A stretch of 64,000 nucleotides of DNA from Colwellia psychrerythraea (lineage in GTDB: Bacteria > Pseudomonadota > Gammaproteobacteria > Enterobacterales > Alteromonadaceae). The stretch lies in assembly GCF_000764185.1 (NCBI RefSeq), contig NZ_JQEC01000016.1:248001-312000 (forward strand), written 5' to 3'. This document shows positions 7,406 to 18,784 of the stretch, one piece after another. Numbering within the stretch: position 1 is the first letter of the stretch; every line of letters starts with the position of its first letter. The notes beneath the pieces were generated by a model that did no database searches, was not told where the DNA came from, and worked only from the letters and a program-made list of their open reading frames with translations. Made by a program: the position numbers and the translations under genes.

Positions 7406-8605
7406 ATGAAAAAAGCAGTAAACAAGTTTACCTTATCATTAATCACTACCGCTATTTTAGCGGCTCCTACCGTCTTTGCTGGTGAAACTGAACATGGCAA
7501 AGGCATTACACAAGCCCTTAGCGACAGTACAGTTAATGTTGAGTTACGTGCTCGTTATGAAGGCGTAGACCAAGATGGCATAGACAAAGATGCCTCAGCA
7601 GCAACATTAAAAAGCCGTATTACCATTAAAACAGGCAGCTATAACAATTTTTCAATGGGTTTAGAAGTTGATAAAGTTGATGCCCTTGTCGATGATTACA
7701 ACAGTAAAAAAAATGGTAATAGCCAATACCCGGTTGTTGCTGATCCTCAAGGCACAGATGTAAACCAAGCTTATATTAAATACGCCAATGATGGCTTTAG
7801 TACCGTTGTTGGTCGTCAACGTATTTTACACAATAACCAACGTTTTGTTGGTGGTGTTGGCTGGCGTCAAAACGAACAAACCTATGACGGCGTTCGTGCA
7901 CAATATAAAGCCGATGCTTTCTCAGTAGATTATAGCTATATCCAAAACATCAATGACATTACCGCCAACAATGTTAAAGGTGACTTCCACTTAGTTAATG
8001 CTAATTATAATATTAATAAAGCCCATAATATATCAGGTTTTGCCTACCTTTTAGATTATGATGCGATAGAGCAATATAAAAACTCGAGCAGTACTGTAGG
8101 TGCCTTATACAAGGGTAAATTTGGCAAGTTTTTAGTTAATGCTAGCTTAGCGAGTCAAAGTGATAATGGTGATAACCCAATGAACTATTCTGCTATGTAT
8201 ATTAATGCTGAAGCGGGTTATAACTTTGGTCCAGTAACCGTATTAGGTGGTTATGAATTATTAGGTAGTGATAATGGTGTTGGTTTTAACACGCCATTAG
8301 CAACAAAACATAAATTTAACGGTTGGGCCGATAAGTTTTTAGGCACACCCAGTGAAGGCCTACAGGACGTTTATTTGACTGCTAAAGGTAAAGTATCAGG
8401 TGTAAAATGGTCAGCAACTTACCATGATTTCTCCTCTGACGTAGATAGTATTGATTTTGGTAGCGAGCTTAACTTAGTGGCTACTTATCAAATTAACAAA
8501 AACTACGGCGTATTAGTAAAAGCAGCTAATTATGGTGAAGGCGATGACGGCGTATCGCCAACTGACACCAACAAAATATGGCTACAACTAACGGCTAAGT
8601 TCTAA
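7406..8605 (+). CDS. Outer-membrane porin (Alginate_exp/Opr-like beta barrel)
   Basis: A 399-residue protein with a Sec signal peptide (MKKAVNKFTLSLITTAIL...VFA) and a mature region of alternating beta strands that ends in Phe (WLQLTAKF), as in outer-membrane barrels. Segments such as VNVELRARYEGV, TLKSRITIKTG, NQAYIKYA and VGRQRILHNNQRFVGGVGWR resemble porins annotated as alginate-export or Opr-like channels. The substrate cannot be told. Three FNR-like boxes upstream suggest oxygen- or carbon-dependent control. It is monocistronic, followed by a strong terminator. Confidence 0.8.
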   Translation: MKKAVNKFTLSLITTAILAAPTVFAGETEHGKGITQALSDSTVNVELRARYEGVDQDGIDKDASAATLKSRITIKTGSYNNFSMGLEVDKVDALVDDYNSKKNGNSQYPVVADPQGTDVNQAYIKYANDGFSTVVGRQRILHNNQRFVGGVGWRQNEQTYDGVRAQYKADAFSVDYSYIQNINDITANNVKGDFHLVNANYNINKAHNISGFAYLLDYDAIEQYKNSSSTVGALYKGKFGKFLVNASLASQSDNGDNPMNYSAMYINAEAGYNFGPVTVLGGYELLGSDNGVGFNTPLATKHKFNGWADKFLGTPSEGLQDVYLTAKGKVSGVKWSATYHDFSSDVDSIDFGSELNLVATYQINKNYGVLVKAANYGEGDDGVSPTDTNKIWLQLTAKF

Positions 8606-8655
8606 TTACTGGTAATATAATCGTTACAAATTAGTAAGATATAACGATAAAAAAA

Positions 8656-8681
8656 GAAACCAGCACAAGCTGGTTTCTGGT
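8656..8681 (+). terminator. Intrinsic terminator of the porin gene
   Basis: A perfect stem GAAACCAGC/GCTGGTTTC with an ACAA loop is followed by TGGTTTT. It lies 50 bp after the porin stop codon. Confidence 0.85.
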
Positions 8682-8815
8682 TTTATACCCAGCCATTTTC
8701 CCCTCCTTTTTTATCCCTTCACTGATCCTGGCATTTTATCTTGTCATTACATTGCCCCCCCCCAATAAAACCATTAGAATAGCGGCGAATTTTATCAGCT
8801 GTTAGGCGAAACTTT

Positions 8816-9415
8816 TTGTTATTAATGATCGACAATTACGACTCATTTACTTTTAACCTAGTGCATTATTTTCAGGCGCTCGGTCAAGAAGTTGTTGTCT
8901 TTAGAAATAATGAAATTAGCATTGAAGAAATTGAACAGTTAAAACCGCAATATATTGTTATATCACCTGGTCCTTGTGATCCAGACTCTGCCGGTATTTC
9001 TCTTGCTGTCGTTGGAAAATTTTCCGGAAAAATCCCGTTATTAGGGGTTTGTTTAGGGCATCAATGTATTGCGCAACACTTTGGCGCAAAGGTTGAAAAA
9101 GCAAAACGAGTAATGCATGGTAAAACGTCAAAAATTCGCCATATTCAGCAAGGTATATTTACTCACTTAAATCAACCACTACAAGTCACCCGTTACCATT
9201 CATTAATTGTTAACAAAAAATCATTACCTAACGAGCTTGCTGTCACCGCGTGGAGTGAAAATGAACAAGGTGATCTAGATGAAATTATGGCATTAGCGCA
9301 TAAAACGCTGCCTATATGCAGCGTGCAATTTCATCCCGAATCAATACTCACAGAACAAGGGCAAAATTTATTAGCAAATTTCATCAAGCAATTTAAAAAT
9401 TACCCGATAAGCTAA
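8816..9415 (+). CDS. pabA: Aminodeoxychorismate/anthranilate synthase, glutamine amidotransferase subunit
   Basis: A 199-residue class-I glutamine amidotransferase. It shows the oxyanion/strand motif SPGPCDP, the nucleophile elbow GVCLGHQ with C79, and the catalytic pair in QFHPES (H173, E175). It supplies ammonia to PabB for 4-amino-4-deoxychorismate (folate pathway), and in some species also to TrpE. The start is a TTG at 8816, giving MLLMIDNYDSF as in E. coli PabA; an AGG lies 9 nt before it, while the next ATG (8825) is too far from that site. Proximity to argD/astC matches the E. coli pabA-argD neighbourhood, favouring PabA over TrpG. A run of nine C lies at 8755-8763. Confidence 0.9.
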   Translation: MLLMIDNYDSFTFNLVHYFQALGQEVVVFRNNEISIEEIEQLKPQYIVISPGPCDPDSAGISLAVVGKFSGKIPLLGVCLGHQCIAQHFGAKVEKAKRVMHGKTSKIRHIQQGIFTHLNQPLQVTRYHSLIVNKKSLPNELAVTAWSENEQGDLDEIMALAHKTLPICSVQFHPESILTEQGQNLLANFIKQFKNYPIS

Positions 9416-9529
9416 TAACAGAAGCTTTTTAGAGTAAAGCCAGATAAAGTAGCACTTTACTCATCAAAAGCGCTAAACTTAACGCATTCCATGCTCAATT
9501 TTTTACTCTAGGTAAGCAATACACTCTCT

Positions 9530-10675
9530 ATGCAAATTTTTGAAAACGACCCAATTGTAGCCACTATATACCAACGCGCAATTAGCCTCTCTATCTGTAA
9601 AGATTTTGCGGAAAAGCAAAGTGGAAAAATCTCTATGGTTGATCGTCAAGGTAGCGAACAAGCAAACCGCCGCCGAGAGCTATTATCTGTTGAAGTACAA
9701 GCGCAACAAGAAAAAATCATTGCAAAACATGGAGAAGAGCATTTCCGCAAACAAATTAAACAGAGTTTTTTTAGCCGTGTTCGTACAAAAATCAATAGTG
9801 ACTTTGATAATAAAGAACACCTTTATCATCAGGTATTAGGTATTGAAGACGCTTGCCCTGCCATTCTCGATATTTTATCTGCTCGCGCTGCTTCAGTTAA
9901 CCAAATTAAAGACCTTGCCGCGTCTTTATCATGGTTAACTATCGATTTAATAAGTTTAGTCAATAAACCACAATACCGAAAACGTGCTGACGTACAAGTT
10001 ACCGATGCGAAGCTGGCATTAAGTTATATAGGTTTAGACAATTTAAAATTGGTAATGCCAACGTTTACACTTAAACATTGGCTACCAACAAGTACCGCAC
10101 CCTATGGTTTAATGAAAAGAAAGCTATGGAATGATAGTTTATCTATTGCCTTAGCTTCTCGCGCATTAGCCAAAGAACAAGGTCTCGATGATTTCTCCGC
10201 TTTTACCACAGGTATGTTATCAAATATAGGCAGGCTTGCTGTTACCCGTTGTTATTTAACTACCTTTAGTGACATGTATAAAGAAGAAGTTCGCGAGGCT
10301 TTTGAAAGTAAAGATAAGGTATTACACAATGTTTTATCCAAAATTGAAGCGAGTGAAGAATTACTACTTGAGCAACTTGTTATGCGTAGCTCACAGTTAT
10401 CTGCTGATTTAATAGAAAAAATGGCATTTAGACGCCTTGGCATAACCGAGCCTATTTTTGATTTAGCCTATGCTGATAGTATTGATAAAATGCATCCAAT
10501 AGCGCAAGTGGTTGCTAAAGCAAAAGCTTTTGTAGCCTTTCGCGCATTAGCAAAAGAAGACTTGATAGACAGTGATGAAAGTAAAACATTACTAAGCGCT
10601 GCTAATTTAACGCCAGCTGAAATTTCTTTATTGAAAAAGAGCGATATTGACCATATTAAGCTCAATTTTAATTAA
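9530..10675 (+). CDS. HDOD domain signalling protein
   Basis: A 381-residue soluble protein. The first 100 residues are charged and helical with no domain I recognise. From about residue 105 on lies an HDOD domain: ILDILSARAASVNQIKDLAASL is the typical first helix pair, followed by LSYIGLDNLKLVMP and the LWNDSLSIALASRALAKEQG region and FTTGMLSNIGRLA. HDOD lacks the catalytic metal residues of true HD phosphohydrolases and acts in regulation in gammaproteobacteria. No catalytic domain is attached. It lies alone between pabA and the ast genes. Confidence 0.82.
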   Translation: MQIFENDPIVATIYQRAISLSICKDFAEKQSGKISMVDRQGSEQANRRRELLSVEVQAQQEKIIAKHGEEHFRKQIKQSFFSRVRTKINSDFDNKEHLYHQVLGIEDACPAILDILSARAASVNQIKDLAASLSWLTIDLISLVNKPQYRKRADVQVTDAKLALSYIGLDNLKLVMPTFTLKHWLPTSTAPYGLMKRKLWNDSLSIALASRALAKEQGLDDFSAFTTGMLSNIGRLAVTRCYLTTFSDMYKEEVREAFESKDKVLHNVLSKIEASEELLLEQLVMRSSQLSADLIEKMAFRRLGITEPIFDLAYADSIDKMHPIAQVVAKAKAFVAFRALAKEDLIDSDESKTLLSAANLTPAEISLLKKSDIDHIKLNFN

Positions 10676-12261
<1,586 letters not shown>

Positions 12262-12343
12262 TCCAAACTAGCCAATGCTAAAGCTAGCTATTTAAGTCAC
12301 ACCGATTTAAACAGCTAGCCTCCTCCTTTCATCGAGAGCAATT

Positions 12344-13360
12344 ATGATCATTGTACGTCCTATTAAAAAAAGTGACCTTAAATCCCTATACCAAATTGCA
12401 GTTGACTCTGGTCATGGGTTTACCTCATTACCTGTGAATGAACAGTTACTTCAACAACGTATCAGCAAAGCCGAAGAATCTTTTGTTAAAGACGTTAGCC
12501 AACCCGGCAACGAAGGTTATCTTTTTGTTATGGAAGATACCGAAACAGGTAAAGTTGTAGGTACCAGTGGCATTGAAGCAGCGGTAGGTTTAGACGATGC
12601 TTTTTATCATTACCACTTAGGTAAAGTTGTGCATAGCTCACGTGAGCTCAATATTTACAATACTGTTGAAACGCTGTCTTTGTGTAATGATTACACTGGC
12701 GCCAGTGAAATTTGTACTCTGTTTTTAAGTGACAGTCATCGTAAAAATAACAACGGCCGCTTTTTATCGCGTTTTCGTTTTCTGTTTATTGCCGAGCACC
12801 AAGAACGTTTTTCTGACACCATTATTGCAGAAATGCGTGGTATCTCAGATGAGAACGGTAGCTCACCATTTTGGCAGTGGCTTGAAGAACACTTTTTCTC
12901 TATGGACTTCCCTACTGCTGATTATTTGACTGGTATAGGTAAAAAAGTATTTATCGCTGAGTTAATGCCTAAGTACCCAATTTACGTGAATTTGCTCAGT
13001 AAAGAAGCACAAGATGTAATTGATAAAGTACATCCTAAAACGGTGCCTGCACTGCGCTTATTAGAAGCTGAAGGGTTTGCTAGACGCGGTTATGTCGATA
13101 TTTTTGACGGTGGTCCAACCGTTGAATCACACGTTAACAACATTAGAACAGTAAATCATAGTAAGCGTTGCCAAGTAATTATAGGTGAAGTGCAATCTAC
13201 TGATAATTACATTATCTGTAATAGCCAGGTTGAGAACTTTAGAGCCACGCAAGCACCACTTTCGTTACGTGATACCGCCAACCAAGTGGTTATCAGTCAA
13301 GAAGTTGCTGATGCATTAATGGTTAAAGAAGGCGATTGGGTTCGCTTAGTAGCAAACTAG
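12344..13360 (+). CDS. astA: Arginine N-succinyltransferase
   Basis: A 338-residue protein that matches AstA over its whole length: MIIVRPIKKSDLKSLYQIA at the start, then GTSGIEAAVG, SEICTLFLSDSHRKNNNG and SPFWQWLEEHFFSMDF (acyl-CoA N-acyltransferase fold). It succinylates the alpha-amino group of L-arginine with succinyl-CoA, step one of the AST pathway. It starts 82 bp after astC. The C-terminal ANQVVISQEVADALMVKEG segment is also typical of AstA. It acts in the cytoplasm. Confidence 0.95.
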   Translation: MIIVRPIKKSDLKSLYQIAVDSGHGFTSLPVNEQLLQQRISKAEESFVKDVSQPGNEGYLFVMEDTETGKVVGTSGIEAAVGLDDAFYHYHLGKVVHSSRELNIYNTVETLSLCNDYTGASEICTLFLSDSHRKNNNGRFLSRFRFLFIAEHQERFSDTIIAEMRGISDENGSSPFWQWLEEHFFSMDFPTADYLTGIGKKVFIAELMPKYPIYVNLLSKEAQDVIDKVHPKTVPALRLLEAEGFARRGYVDIFDGGPTVESHVNNIRTVNHSKRCQVIIGEVQSTDNYIICNSQVENFRATQAPLSLRDTANQVVISQEVADALMVKEGDWVRLVAN

Positions 13361-13463
13361 CGCCAAATTAATACCTAGCTACGCAGACTTTTTGCTTAGC
13401 AAAACAACTTCACGATTTAGCGTGGCTATCATTTATCAATGAAGCCACTGATCAAATTACTAA

Positions 13464-13490
13464 TGGTGACAGCGACACTCTCTGTCACCA
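13464..13490. other. Hairpin in the astA-astD gap
   Basis: A perfect 9-bp inverted repeat TGGTGACAG/CTGTCACCA with a 9-nt loop lies 22 bp before astD. There is no T-run, so it is unlikely to be a terminator. The motif TATCAATGA occurs on both sides (about 13434 and 13492). It may be an mRNA processing or stability element. Confidence 0.5.
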
Positions 13491-13512
13491 CTATCAATGA
13501 GAAGGAAATACC

Positions 13513-14991
13513 ATGTCTCACACAAATCCAGTTCAATTTATTAATGGTCAATGGCAAGCAGGTTTAGGTCATGATGTTAGTTCATCTAACCCCGCGCGTA
13601 ATGAAGTTATTTGGCAAGGTAAAACAGCCAGTGCTGAGCAAGTAAACGAAGCGGTATTAAGCGCTCGTAAAGCATTTGAAAGCTGGGCAAACATTAGCTT
13701 AGAAGAACGTGTAGCTGTGGTAACAAAATTTGCTGAGTTATTAGCTGAAAACAAAGATGCCTTAGCAACAACCATTGCCTTAGAAACAGGCAAGCCAAAG
13801 TGGGAAACTACTGGTGAAGCAGGCGCTATGGTAGCTAAAATAGCTATTTCTCTTAAAGCTTACAACGAGCGTACGGGTACAGTTGAAAACCCTATGCCTG
13901 GCGCCAAAGCCTTTATCCGTCACAAACCTCACGGTGTTGTTGCTATTTTTGGCCCATATAACTTCCCTGGTCACTTACCAAATGGCCATATAGTGCCAGC
14001 ATTAATTGCCGGTAATACTATTGTATTTAAGCCAAGTGAATTAACGCCTCGTGTTGCCCAAGAAATGTTAAAACTTTGGGAACAAGCTGGTTTACCTAAC
14101 GGTGTTATCAACCTAGTTCAAGGTGAAGTAGACACAGGTAAAGCTCTTGCTAGCCATAAACTTATTGATGGTTTGTTTTTCACTGGTAGCTCTACTACTG
14201 GTCACGTATTACATGAACAATTTGCCGGTCAACCAGGTAAAATCCTTGCATTAGAAATGGGTGGTAATAACCCACTTGTTGTTAAAGGTGTTAGCGATAT
14301 TGATGCTGTTGTACACGACATTGTGCAATCTGCTTTTGTTACTACTGGCCAACGTTGTACTTGTGCACGTCGTTTATTCATTGAAGCCAATGAACAAGGT
14401 GATGCTATTTTAGCTCGTCTAATCGAAGTGACTAAAAACTTAACCATTGGTTATTATGATGATAAAGAGCAGCCATTTATGGGCTCTATGATCTCTGAAA
14501 AAGCTGCTCTTAGCTTAGTAGATGCACAAGCAAAATTACTCGTGCTTGGCGCAACGTCAATTGTTGAGCTTAAGCACCTAGAAGCAGGTACTGGTTTTGT
14601 TTCACCGGGCATTATCGATGTTAGTGACATTATTGCTGATATCCCTGATGAAGAATACTTTGGTCCTCTTGTGAAAGTTTATCGTTACACTGATTTCGAT
14701 AAAGCTATTGATGAAGCTAATAACACTGGTTTTGGTTTATCTGCTGGTTTGTTATCTGACAGCGAAGAGTCTTACAACCACTTCTTTACTCGCATTCGTG
14801 CCGGTATTGTTAACTGGAACAAGCCTATTACGGGCGCAAGCAGCGCAGCACCATTTGGTGGTATTGGCGCTAGTGGTAACCACAGAGCCAGTGCATTTTA
14901 TGCCGCTGATTATTGTGCCTACCCTATCGCTTCTGTAGAAGCGACAAAAGTAAGCTTACCTGAAACTTTAACACCTGGTATGAAATTCTAA
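13513..14991 (+). CDS. astD: N-succinylglutamate 5-semialdehyde dehydrogenase
   Basis: A 492-residue aldehyde dehydrogenase. The catalytic general base is E248 (ALEMGGNNP) and the nucleophile is C282 ([11 protein letters not shown]); the NAD-binding FTGSSTTG loop precedes them. [19 protein letters not shown] is characteristic of AstD. It oxidises N-succinylglutamate semialdehyde to N-succinylglutamate in arginine catabolism. A GAGAAGGAAA ribosome binding site is present. The stop codon is followed immediately by the ATG of astE, so translation is likely coupled. Confidence 0.95.
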   Translation: MSHTNPVQFINGQWQAGLGHDVSSSNPARNEVIWQGKTASAEQVNEAVLSARKAFESWANISLEERVAVVTKFAELLAENKDALATTIALETGKPKWETTGEAGAMVAKIAISLKAYNERTGTVENPMPGAKAFIRHKPHGVVAIFGPYNFPGHLPNGHIVPALIAGNTIVFKPSELTPRVAQEMLKLWEQAGLPNGVINLVQGEVDTGKALASHKLIDGLFFTGSSTTGHVLHEQFAGQPGKILALEMGGNNPLVVKGVSDIDAVVHDIVQSAFVTTGQRCTCARRLFIEANEQGDAILARLIEVTKNLTIGYYDDKEQPFMGSMISEKAALSLVDAQAKLLVLGATSIVELKHLEAGTGFVSPGIIDVSDIIADIPDEEYFGPLVKVYRYTDFDKAIDEANNTGFGLSAGLLSDSEESYNHFFTRIRAGIVNWNKPITGASSAAPFGGIGASGNHRASAFYAADYCAYPIASVEATKVSLPETLTPGMKF

Positions 14992-16107
14992 ATGCAAAAC
15001 GACAATACACTTACTTCACAAGAACTTACCGACATTAACGGTGATGAATTTAATCAAGCTTACCAGCAGTTTCTAAAAGCTGGCGACTTTATCTCGTTAA
15101 CACGCCAGTTTGAGCTAGGTTTTGAGCAAGCTGGTCGAGATAATCAACTCAGCTTTAGTGTTAACAAAGCGAAAGTTAGCTTATTGGATACTGGTATCTT
15201 GTTAGTTGAGCCTGAAAACTCAACGAAGCCAAGTAAGTCTATTGTCATTTCATCTGCCATTCATGGTAATGAAACTGCACCTATAGAAATCGTGCAACAA
15301 TTGATTAGTGATATTGTTGCACAAAAAATTCAAGTAAAGCACCGTACTCTATTTATCATGGGCAACCCTGTGGCGATGAATATTGCCAAGCGCTTTCAAA
15401 CAGAAAATTTAAACCGCTTGTTCTGTGGTAAACATAAAGATATCTCCCCTTGTTTTGAAAAAGATCGCGCTGAAAAGCTAGAGACTTATGTCAGTGATTT
15501 TTTCAATACTGGCACGGACGTTAGTGATAGCGAAGTAACGAATTATCATTATGATTTGCATACAGCGATTAGAAATTCAAAACATGAAAAATTTGCTATT
15601 TACCCTTATCAAGGTGATAAACCTTGGGACAAAGAACAGCTAAGTTTTATGGCTGGGTGTGGGGTAAATACTATTTTATTTGGTCATGGAGCTACTGGCA
15701 CATTCTCTTATTACAGTAGTGCTAATTTTTCAGCCCATGCGTTTACCGTAGAGTTAGGTAAAGTTAGAGCTTTTGGTGAAAATAACATGGCTAACTTCGC
15801 TGCCATGACAGAAAAGCTAACCGCGCTTATTTGTGATGAAGACTTATTATTAAAAGACTTTGATAATAAAGACTTTAACTTATATACAGCCCTTGGTGAT
15901 ATCACTAAGATTAGCGATAATTTCAAGCTATTTATCGGTGATGATGTTAGTAATTTCACTGATTATCCGGTAGATACTCTATTATCGACTGATACTGAAC
16001 AAGAGTACCGAACAACACTAGCTGGTGAGAGCATTGTCTTTCCAAATGCAAAAGTGGGCAATGGTCAACGTGCGGTATTAATGGTGGTGCCAACAACACT
16101 ATCATAA
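14992..16107 (+). CDS. astE: Succinylglutamate desuccinylase
   Basis: A 371-residue zinc-dependent deacylase of the AstE/AspA family. The metal ligands are visible: H91 and E94 in SAIHGNETAP and H190 in DLHTAIR. A further conserved Glu lies in FTVELGKVRAFG. It hydrolyses N-succinylglutamate to glutamate and succinate, the last AST step. Its ATG directly abuts the astD stop. It is longer than the E. coli enzyme (about 322 residues), with extra sequence at the N-terminus and near the C-terminus. A hairpin follows the gene. Confidence 0.93.
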   Translation: MQNDNTLTSQELTDINGDEFNQAYQQFLKAGDFISLTRQFELGFEQAGRDNQLSFSVNKAKVSLLDTGILLVEPENSTKPSKSIVISSAIHGNETAPIEIVQQLISDIVAQKIQVKHRTLFIMGNPVAMNIAKRFQTENLNRLFCGKHKDISPCFEKDRAEKLETYVSDFFNTGTDVSDSEVTNYHYDLHTAIRNSKHEKFAIYPYQGDKPWDKEQLSFMAGCGVNTILFGHGATGTFSYYSSANFSAHAFTVELGKVRAFGENNMANFAAMTEKLTALICDEDLLLKDFDNKDFNLYTALGDITKISDNFKLFIGDDVSNFTDYPVDTLLSTDTEQEYRTTLAGESIVFPNAKVGNGQRAVLMVVPTTLS

Positions 16108-16122
16108 GCTATTTTGCTATAT

Positions 16123-16143
16123 AGACCTTTGTTACAAAGGTCT
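16123..16143 (+). terminator. Probable hairpin terminator after astE
   Basis: AGACCTTTGT and ACAAAGGTCT form a perfect stem around one T, 15 bp after the astE stop. The following sequence (ATTGATT) lacks a good T-run, so it may act as a weak terminator or 3'-end stabiliser. Confidence 0.5.
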
Positions 16144-16229
16144 ATTGATTCACACGAACTAAAAACGCTACACTAACTGCTATACTCAAACAGAAGTACT
16201 ATTCATCAGCAAAGGTAAGTACAGTTATT

Positions 16230-16574
16230 ATGGTTACAGACACTGACGGTTATATTCAAATTATTGAGTACCTTACAGAACATCTCAGCTTATTTGAAAA
16301 CTCAACAGCGCCCGAAAAAGCTAACGAAACCGTAATGTCAGCCATTGAAGTTGAACTGTGCGAACAAATCATCAGTGTTTGTAGTCAAAACCAAGATTTA
16401 ACCTTTAATCAACGTAATGCCATTATTCGTGAAGTTGATGCCATAGTATATGATTTAGAAGAGATCCTCTCTGGTGTAATCAACAACCCAGTTAATGATG
16501 CTCAACAAGCTTTCATAAAAGAATTTGCGGGTTTAATCAAAAACCTGTTTGATAGCGTAATCCATAAAGACTAG
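16230..16574 (+). CDS. DUF3802-like small cytoplasmic protein
   Basis: A 114-residue acidic protein, nearly all alpha helical by composition, with no signal peptide or membrane segment. Its start (MVTDTDGYIQIIEYLTEHLSLFEN) and size resemble the DUF3802 family found in Shewanella and relatives near arginine catabolism genes; I give the family from memory and with caution. It lies 122 bp after astE behind a hairpin, so it may be a separate transcript. No function is known. Confidence 0.6.
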   Translation: MVTDTDGYIQIIEYLTEHLSLFENSTAPEKANETVMSAIEVELCEQIISVCSQNQDLTFNQRNAIIREVDAIVYDLEEILSGVINNPVNDAQQAFIKEFAGLIKNLFDSVIHKD

Positions 16575-16708
16575 CCCAAACAGGGTTACTTAAATAGCTT
16601 GTGTTAATTCAACGCAGTGCCCTATTACAATGACTTAGACACATTCCAATTGATGGTTATACATCAACTTGGGCAACCCTTTGACAATAATAACAAGAAG
16701 AGTAGACG

Positions 16709-17113
16709 ATGAAAGCACAAGTAAAATGGTTAGGTGAAGAATTATTTATGGGTACCACAGAGAGTGGTCATACTATGGTATTAGACGCTAATGGTGGCAA
16801 TTTAGCACCAAGCCCTATGGAAAGTGTATTAGTTTCCCTTGGTGGTTGTTCTTCGGTAGATGTAGTCAGCATATTAAAGAAAACTAGACAAAAAGTTAGT
16901 GGTTGTCGTGTGGAACTTGATGGTACACGTGCCGATAGCGTGCCAGCGCTGTTTGAGAAAATTCACTTACATTTTGTTATCACCGGCACTGATGTTGCTG
17001 CAAAACATGTCGAACGTGCGGTAAGCTTATCTGCTGACAAATATTGCTCTGTCGCTTTAATGTTAAATGCAAAAGTTGAAATTACTCATGACTTTGAAAT
17101 AATTGACCAGTAA
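16709..17113 (+). CDS. yhfA: OsmC/Ohr superfamily protein, YhfA type
   Basis: A 134-residue OsmC-like protein. The two redox-type cysteines of the fold are C47 (SLGGCSSVD) and C113 (DKYCSVAL). APSPMESVLVSLGGC is the conserved first motif. OsmC/Ohr proteins reduce organic peroxides; the role of the YhfA branch is not settled. In E. coli yhfA sits near crp, prkB, argD and pabA, and relatives of all but crp are in this window. An AAGAAGAG ribosome binding site precedes the ATG. Confidence 0.88.
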   Translation: MKAQVKWLGEELFMGTTESGHTMVLDANGGNLAPSPMESVLVSLGGCSSVDVVSILKKTRQKVSGCRVELDGTRADSVPALFEKIHLHFVITGTDVAAKHVERAVSLSADKYCSVALMLNAKVEITHDFEIIDQ

Positions 17114-17127
17114 AGTCATTTATCTGT

Positions 17128-17871
17128 ATGAAAATTGATAATAAAATCCCCCTGTATGGCTTTAATAACTTAACCAAAAGTTTAAGTTTTTCGTTATACA
17201 GGGTGCATTATTTACCTTCGGCTCAGTCCGTTAAAAACTATAACATCTACATCAATAACACCTATAACAGCCAAAACCTTGAAGTTTTACTGACTAAAAT
17301 TTGTCACGCCATCGGTGGTAATGTATTAAATATAGCTAGCCAAGATTACATTCCCCAAGGGGCGAGTGTTACTTTAATGATATCTGAAGAAGCAAAACCT
17401 GAGTCTTTAGTTGCTCATCTAGATAAAAGTCATTTGTGTATTCATACCTATCCAGAAGAAACAGCACAAAATGGCATAGCTATTTTTAGAGTCGATATTG
17501 AACTATCAACCTGTGGCGTTATTTCACCGTTAAAGGTATTAGATTATGTGATTGAGGCCTTCTCCGCCGATGTAGTCGATATAGACTATCGCGTTCGAGG
17601 CATGACACGTGATGAAAATGGGCAGAAACACTTCTGCGATCATGATATTGCTCAAATTAGTGATCACTTAGCCAAAGGTACCCTTGAGAATTATCGACTA
17701 AAAGACAGCGTTATGACAACACATAACTTGTTTCATTGTAAATTAGCCAGGCGTATTATCGACTTGAATAAGCACCTCTTTGGTTTGGGTGAAAATGAGC
17801 TGGCAAGCGCTCAACAAGCAGATGTTGTAGGCGCACTGAAGTTAGAGCTCAACGAGCTTTTTATGTCGTAA
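17128..17871 (+). CDS. speD: S-adenosylmethionine decarboxylase proenzyme
   Basis: A 247-residue class-1A AdoMetDC of the E. coli type. The self-cleavage site is at K100-S101 (LDKSHLCIHTYPE); Ser101 becomes the pyruvoyl group. IELSTCGVISPLKVLDY and IDYRVRGMTRD are signature segments. It makes decarboxylated SAM, the aminopropyl donor for spermidine. It is slightly shorter than the E. coli enzyme (264). No speE is adjacent. Its stop overlaps the next ATG by one base (TAATG), so the binding protein downstream is translationally coupled. Confidence 0.95.
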   Translation: MKIDNKIPLYGFNNLTKSLSFSLYRVHYLPSAQSVKNYNIYINNTYNSQNLEVLLTKICHAIGGNVLNIASQDYIPQGASVTLMISEEAKPESLVAHLDKSHLCIHTYPEETAQNGIAIFRVDIELSTCGVISPLKVLDYVIEAFSADVVDIDYRVRGMTRDENGQKHFCDHDIAQISDHLAKGTLENYRLKDSVMTTHNLFHCKLARRIIDLNKHLFGLGENELASAQQADVVGALKLELNELFMS

Positions 17872-18740
17872 TGTATCAAGTGTTCGTTCAACCGATACCT
17901 AAACAAACCCCCTCTAAACTGCGAGGTTTTCTCAGGTTAAGCCCGAAAAAAATAGCCATTATCGCACTATTGCTGCCTGGGTTTGTATTTCAGTGTTTAG
18001 CAGATGAAATTAACAAAGAAAACAGCAAAGAAAACAGCAAAGAAATAATACAGATAAGTGCCATCGATTGGTGTCCACAAATTTGTCTAGATAAAAACCG
18101 TCCTGGTTATGTGATAGAACTAGTCAAAAAAATATTTGAAGATACGCCATATAAATTAGAGATTGATATATATCCGTGGTCACGCGCCATTAAAAATGTA
18201 TCTTTAGGTAAAGCCGATGCTTTATTATCACCAGCCAAAAGTGAGGCTCCCAACTTACTTTATCCGCAACTAGCTGTTGGTTATCAACAAATGTGTTTTT
18301 TTACTCTCGCTGAATCGACATGGCGCTATGAAGGGGTTAGCTCTCTAAAGGGCTTGCAAATAGGTATTGCCACTGATACTTCGATTGAAGAGCTAAATAG
18401 TTATGTTAAAAGCCACCTGTATCAATTTCAATTCCAGCCATATCACGAACGCTACTTAGCGCAAAGCTTTGCTAAACTTGAGAAAAAGCGCATGCATAGC
18501 TTTCTGTTTACTAAAAACAGTACACTCTTTGCTCTACATAAACAGCACAAAAAAAATAGCATTAAAGTAGCTGGCTGCGTTTCGAAAGCCCCTATTTATA
18601 TGGCATTCACTCCCATCAATACAAAAAAAGACAAAATAGCTGAGATAATGTCTGTTTTTGATAAAAAATTAACTGCCTTGAAAAAAACTTCATATATTAA
18701 TAAGTTAATGATTTCATATCACTTATCAACTGACAGCTAA
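17871..18740 (+). CDS. Periplasmic solute-binding protein (SBP_bac_3 type)
   Basis: A 289-residue exported protein. A membrane-spanning signal region (KKIAIIALLLPGFVFQCLA) comes after about 27 N-terminal residues. A short duplicated linker (ENSKENSKE) follows, then a family-3 binding-protein fold: IDWCPQICLDKNRPGYVIEL, YPWSRAIKNVSLGKADALLSPAKSE, LKGLQIGIATDTS. Such proteins bind amino acids or similar small molecules, but here no permease or ATPase gene is near, so it may be an orphan receptor. The one-base overlap with speD hints at a polyamine-related role, which is only inference. Confidence 0.75.
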   Translation: MYQVFVQPIPKQTPSKLRGFLRLSPKKIAIIALLLPGFVFQCLADEINKENSKENSKEIIQISAIDWCPQICLDKNRPGYVIELVKKIFEDTPYKLEIDIYPWSRAIKNVSLGKADALLSPAKSEAPNLLYPQLAVGYQQMCFFTLAESTWRYEGVSSLKGLQIGIATDTSIEELNSYVKSHLYQFQFQPYHERYLAQSFAKLEKKRMHSFLFTKNSTLFALHKQHKKNSIKVAGCVSKAPIYMAFTPINTKKDKIAEIMSVFDKKLTALKKTSYINKLMISYHLSTDS

Positions 18741-18784
18741 TTTAATAACCTTTGCAATAAAAAATCAAAGACCTTAATTACTCG

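Noticed and set aside
8755-8763. Run of nine C upstream of pabA as a phase-variation switch
   Set aside because: It is 53 bp upstream of the start in a region with no clear promoter, and PabA is a housekeeping enzyme; chance or sequencing uncertainty is as likely.
8816-9415. Calling the amidotransferase gene trpG
   Set aside because: No trpE or other tryptophan genes are near, and closeness to the argD-type gene follows the pabA neighbourhood of E. coli.
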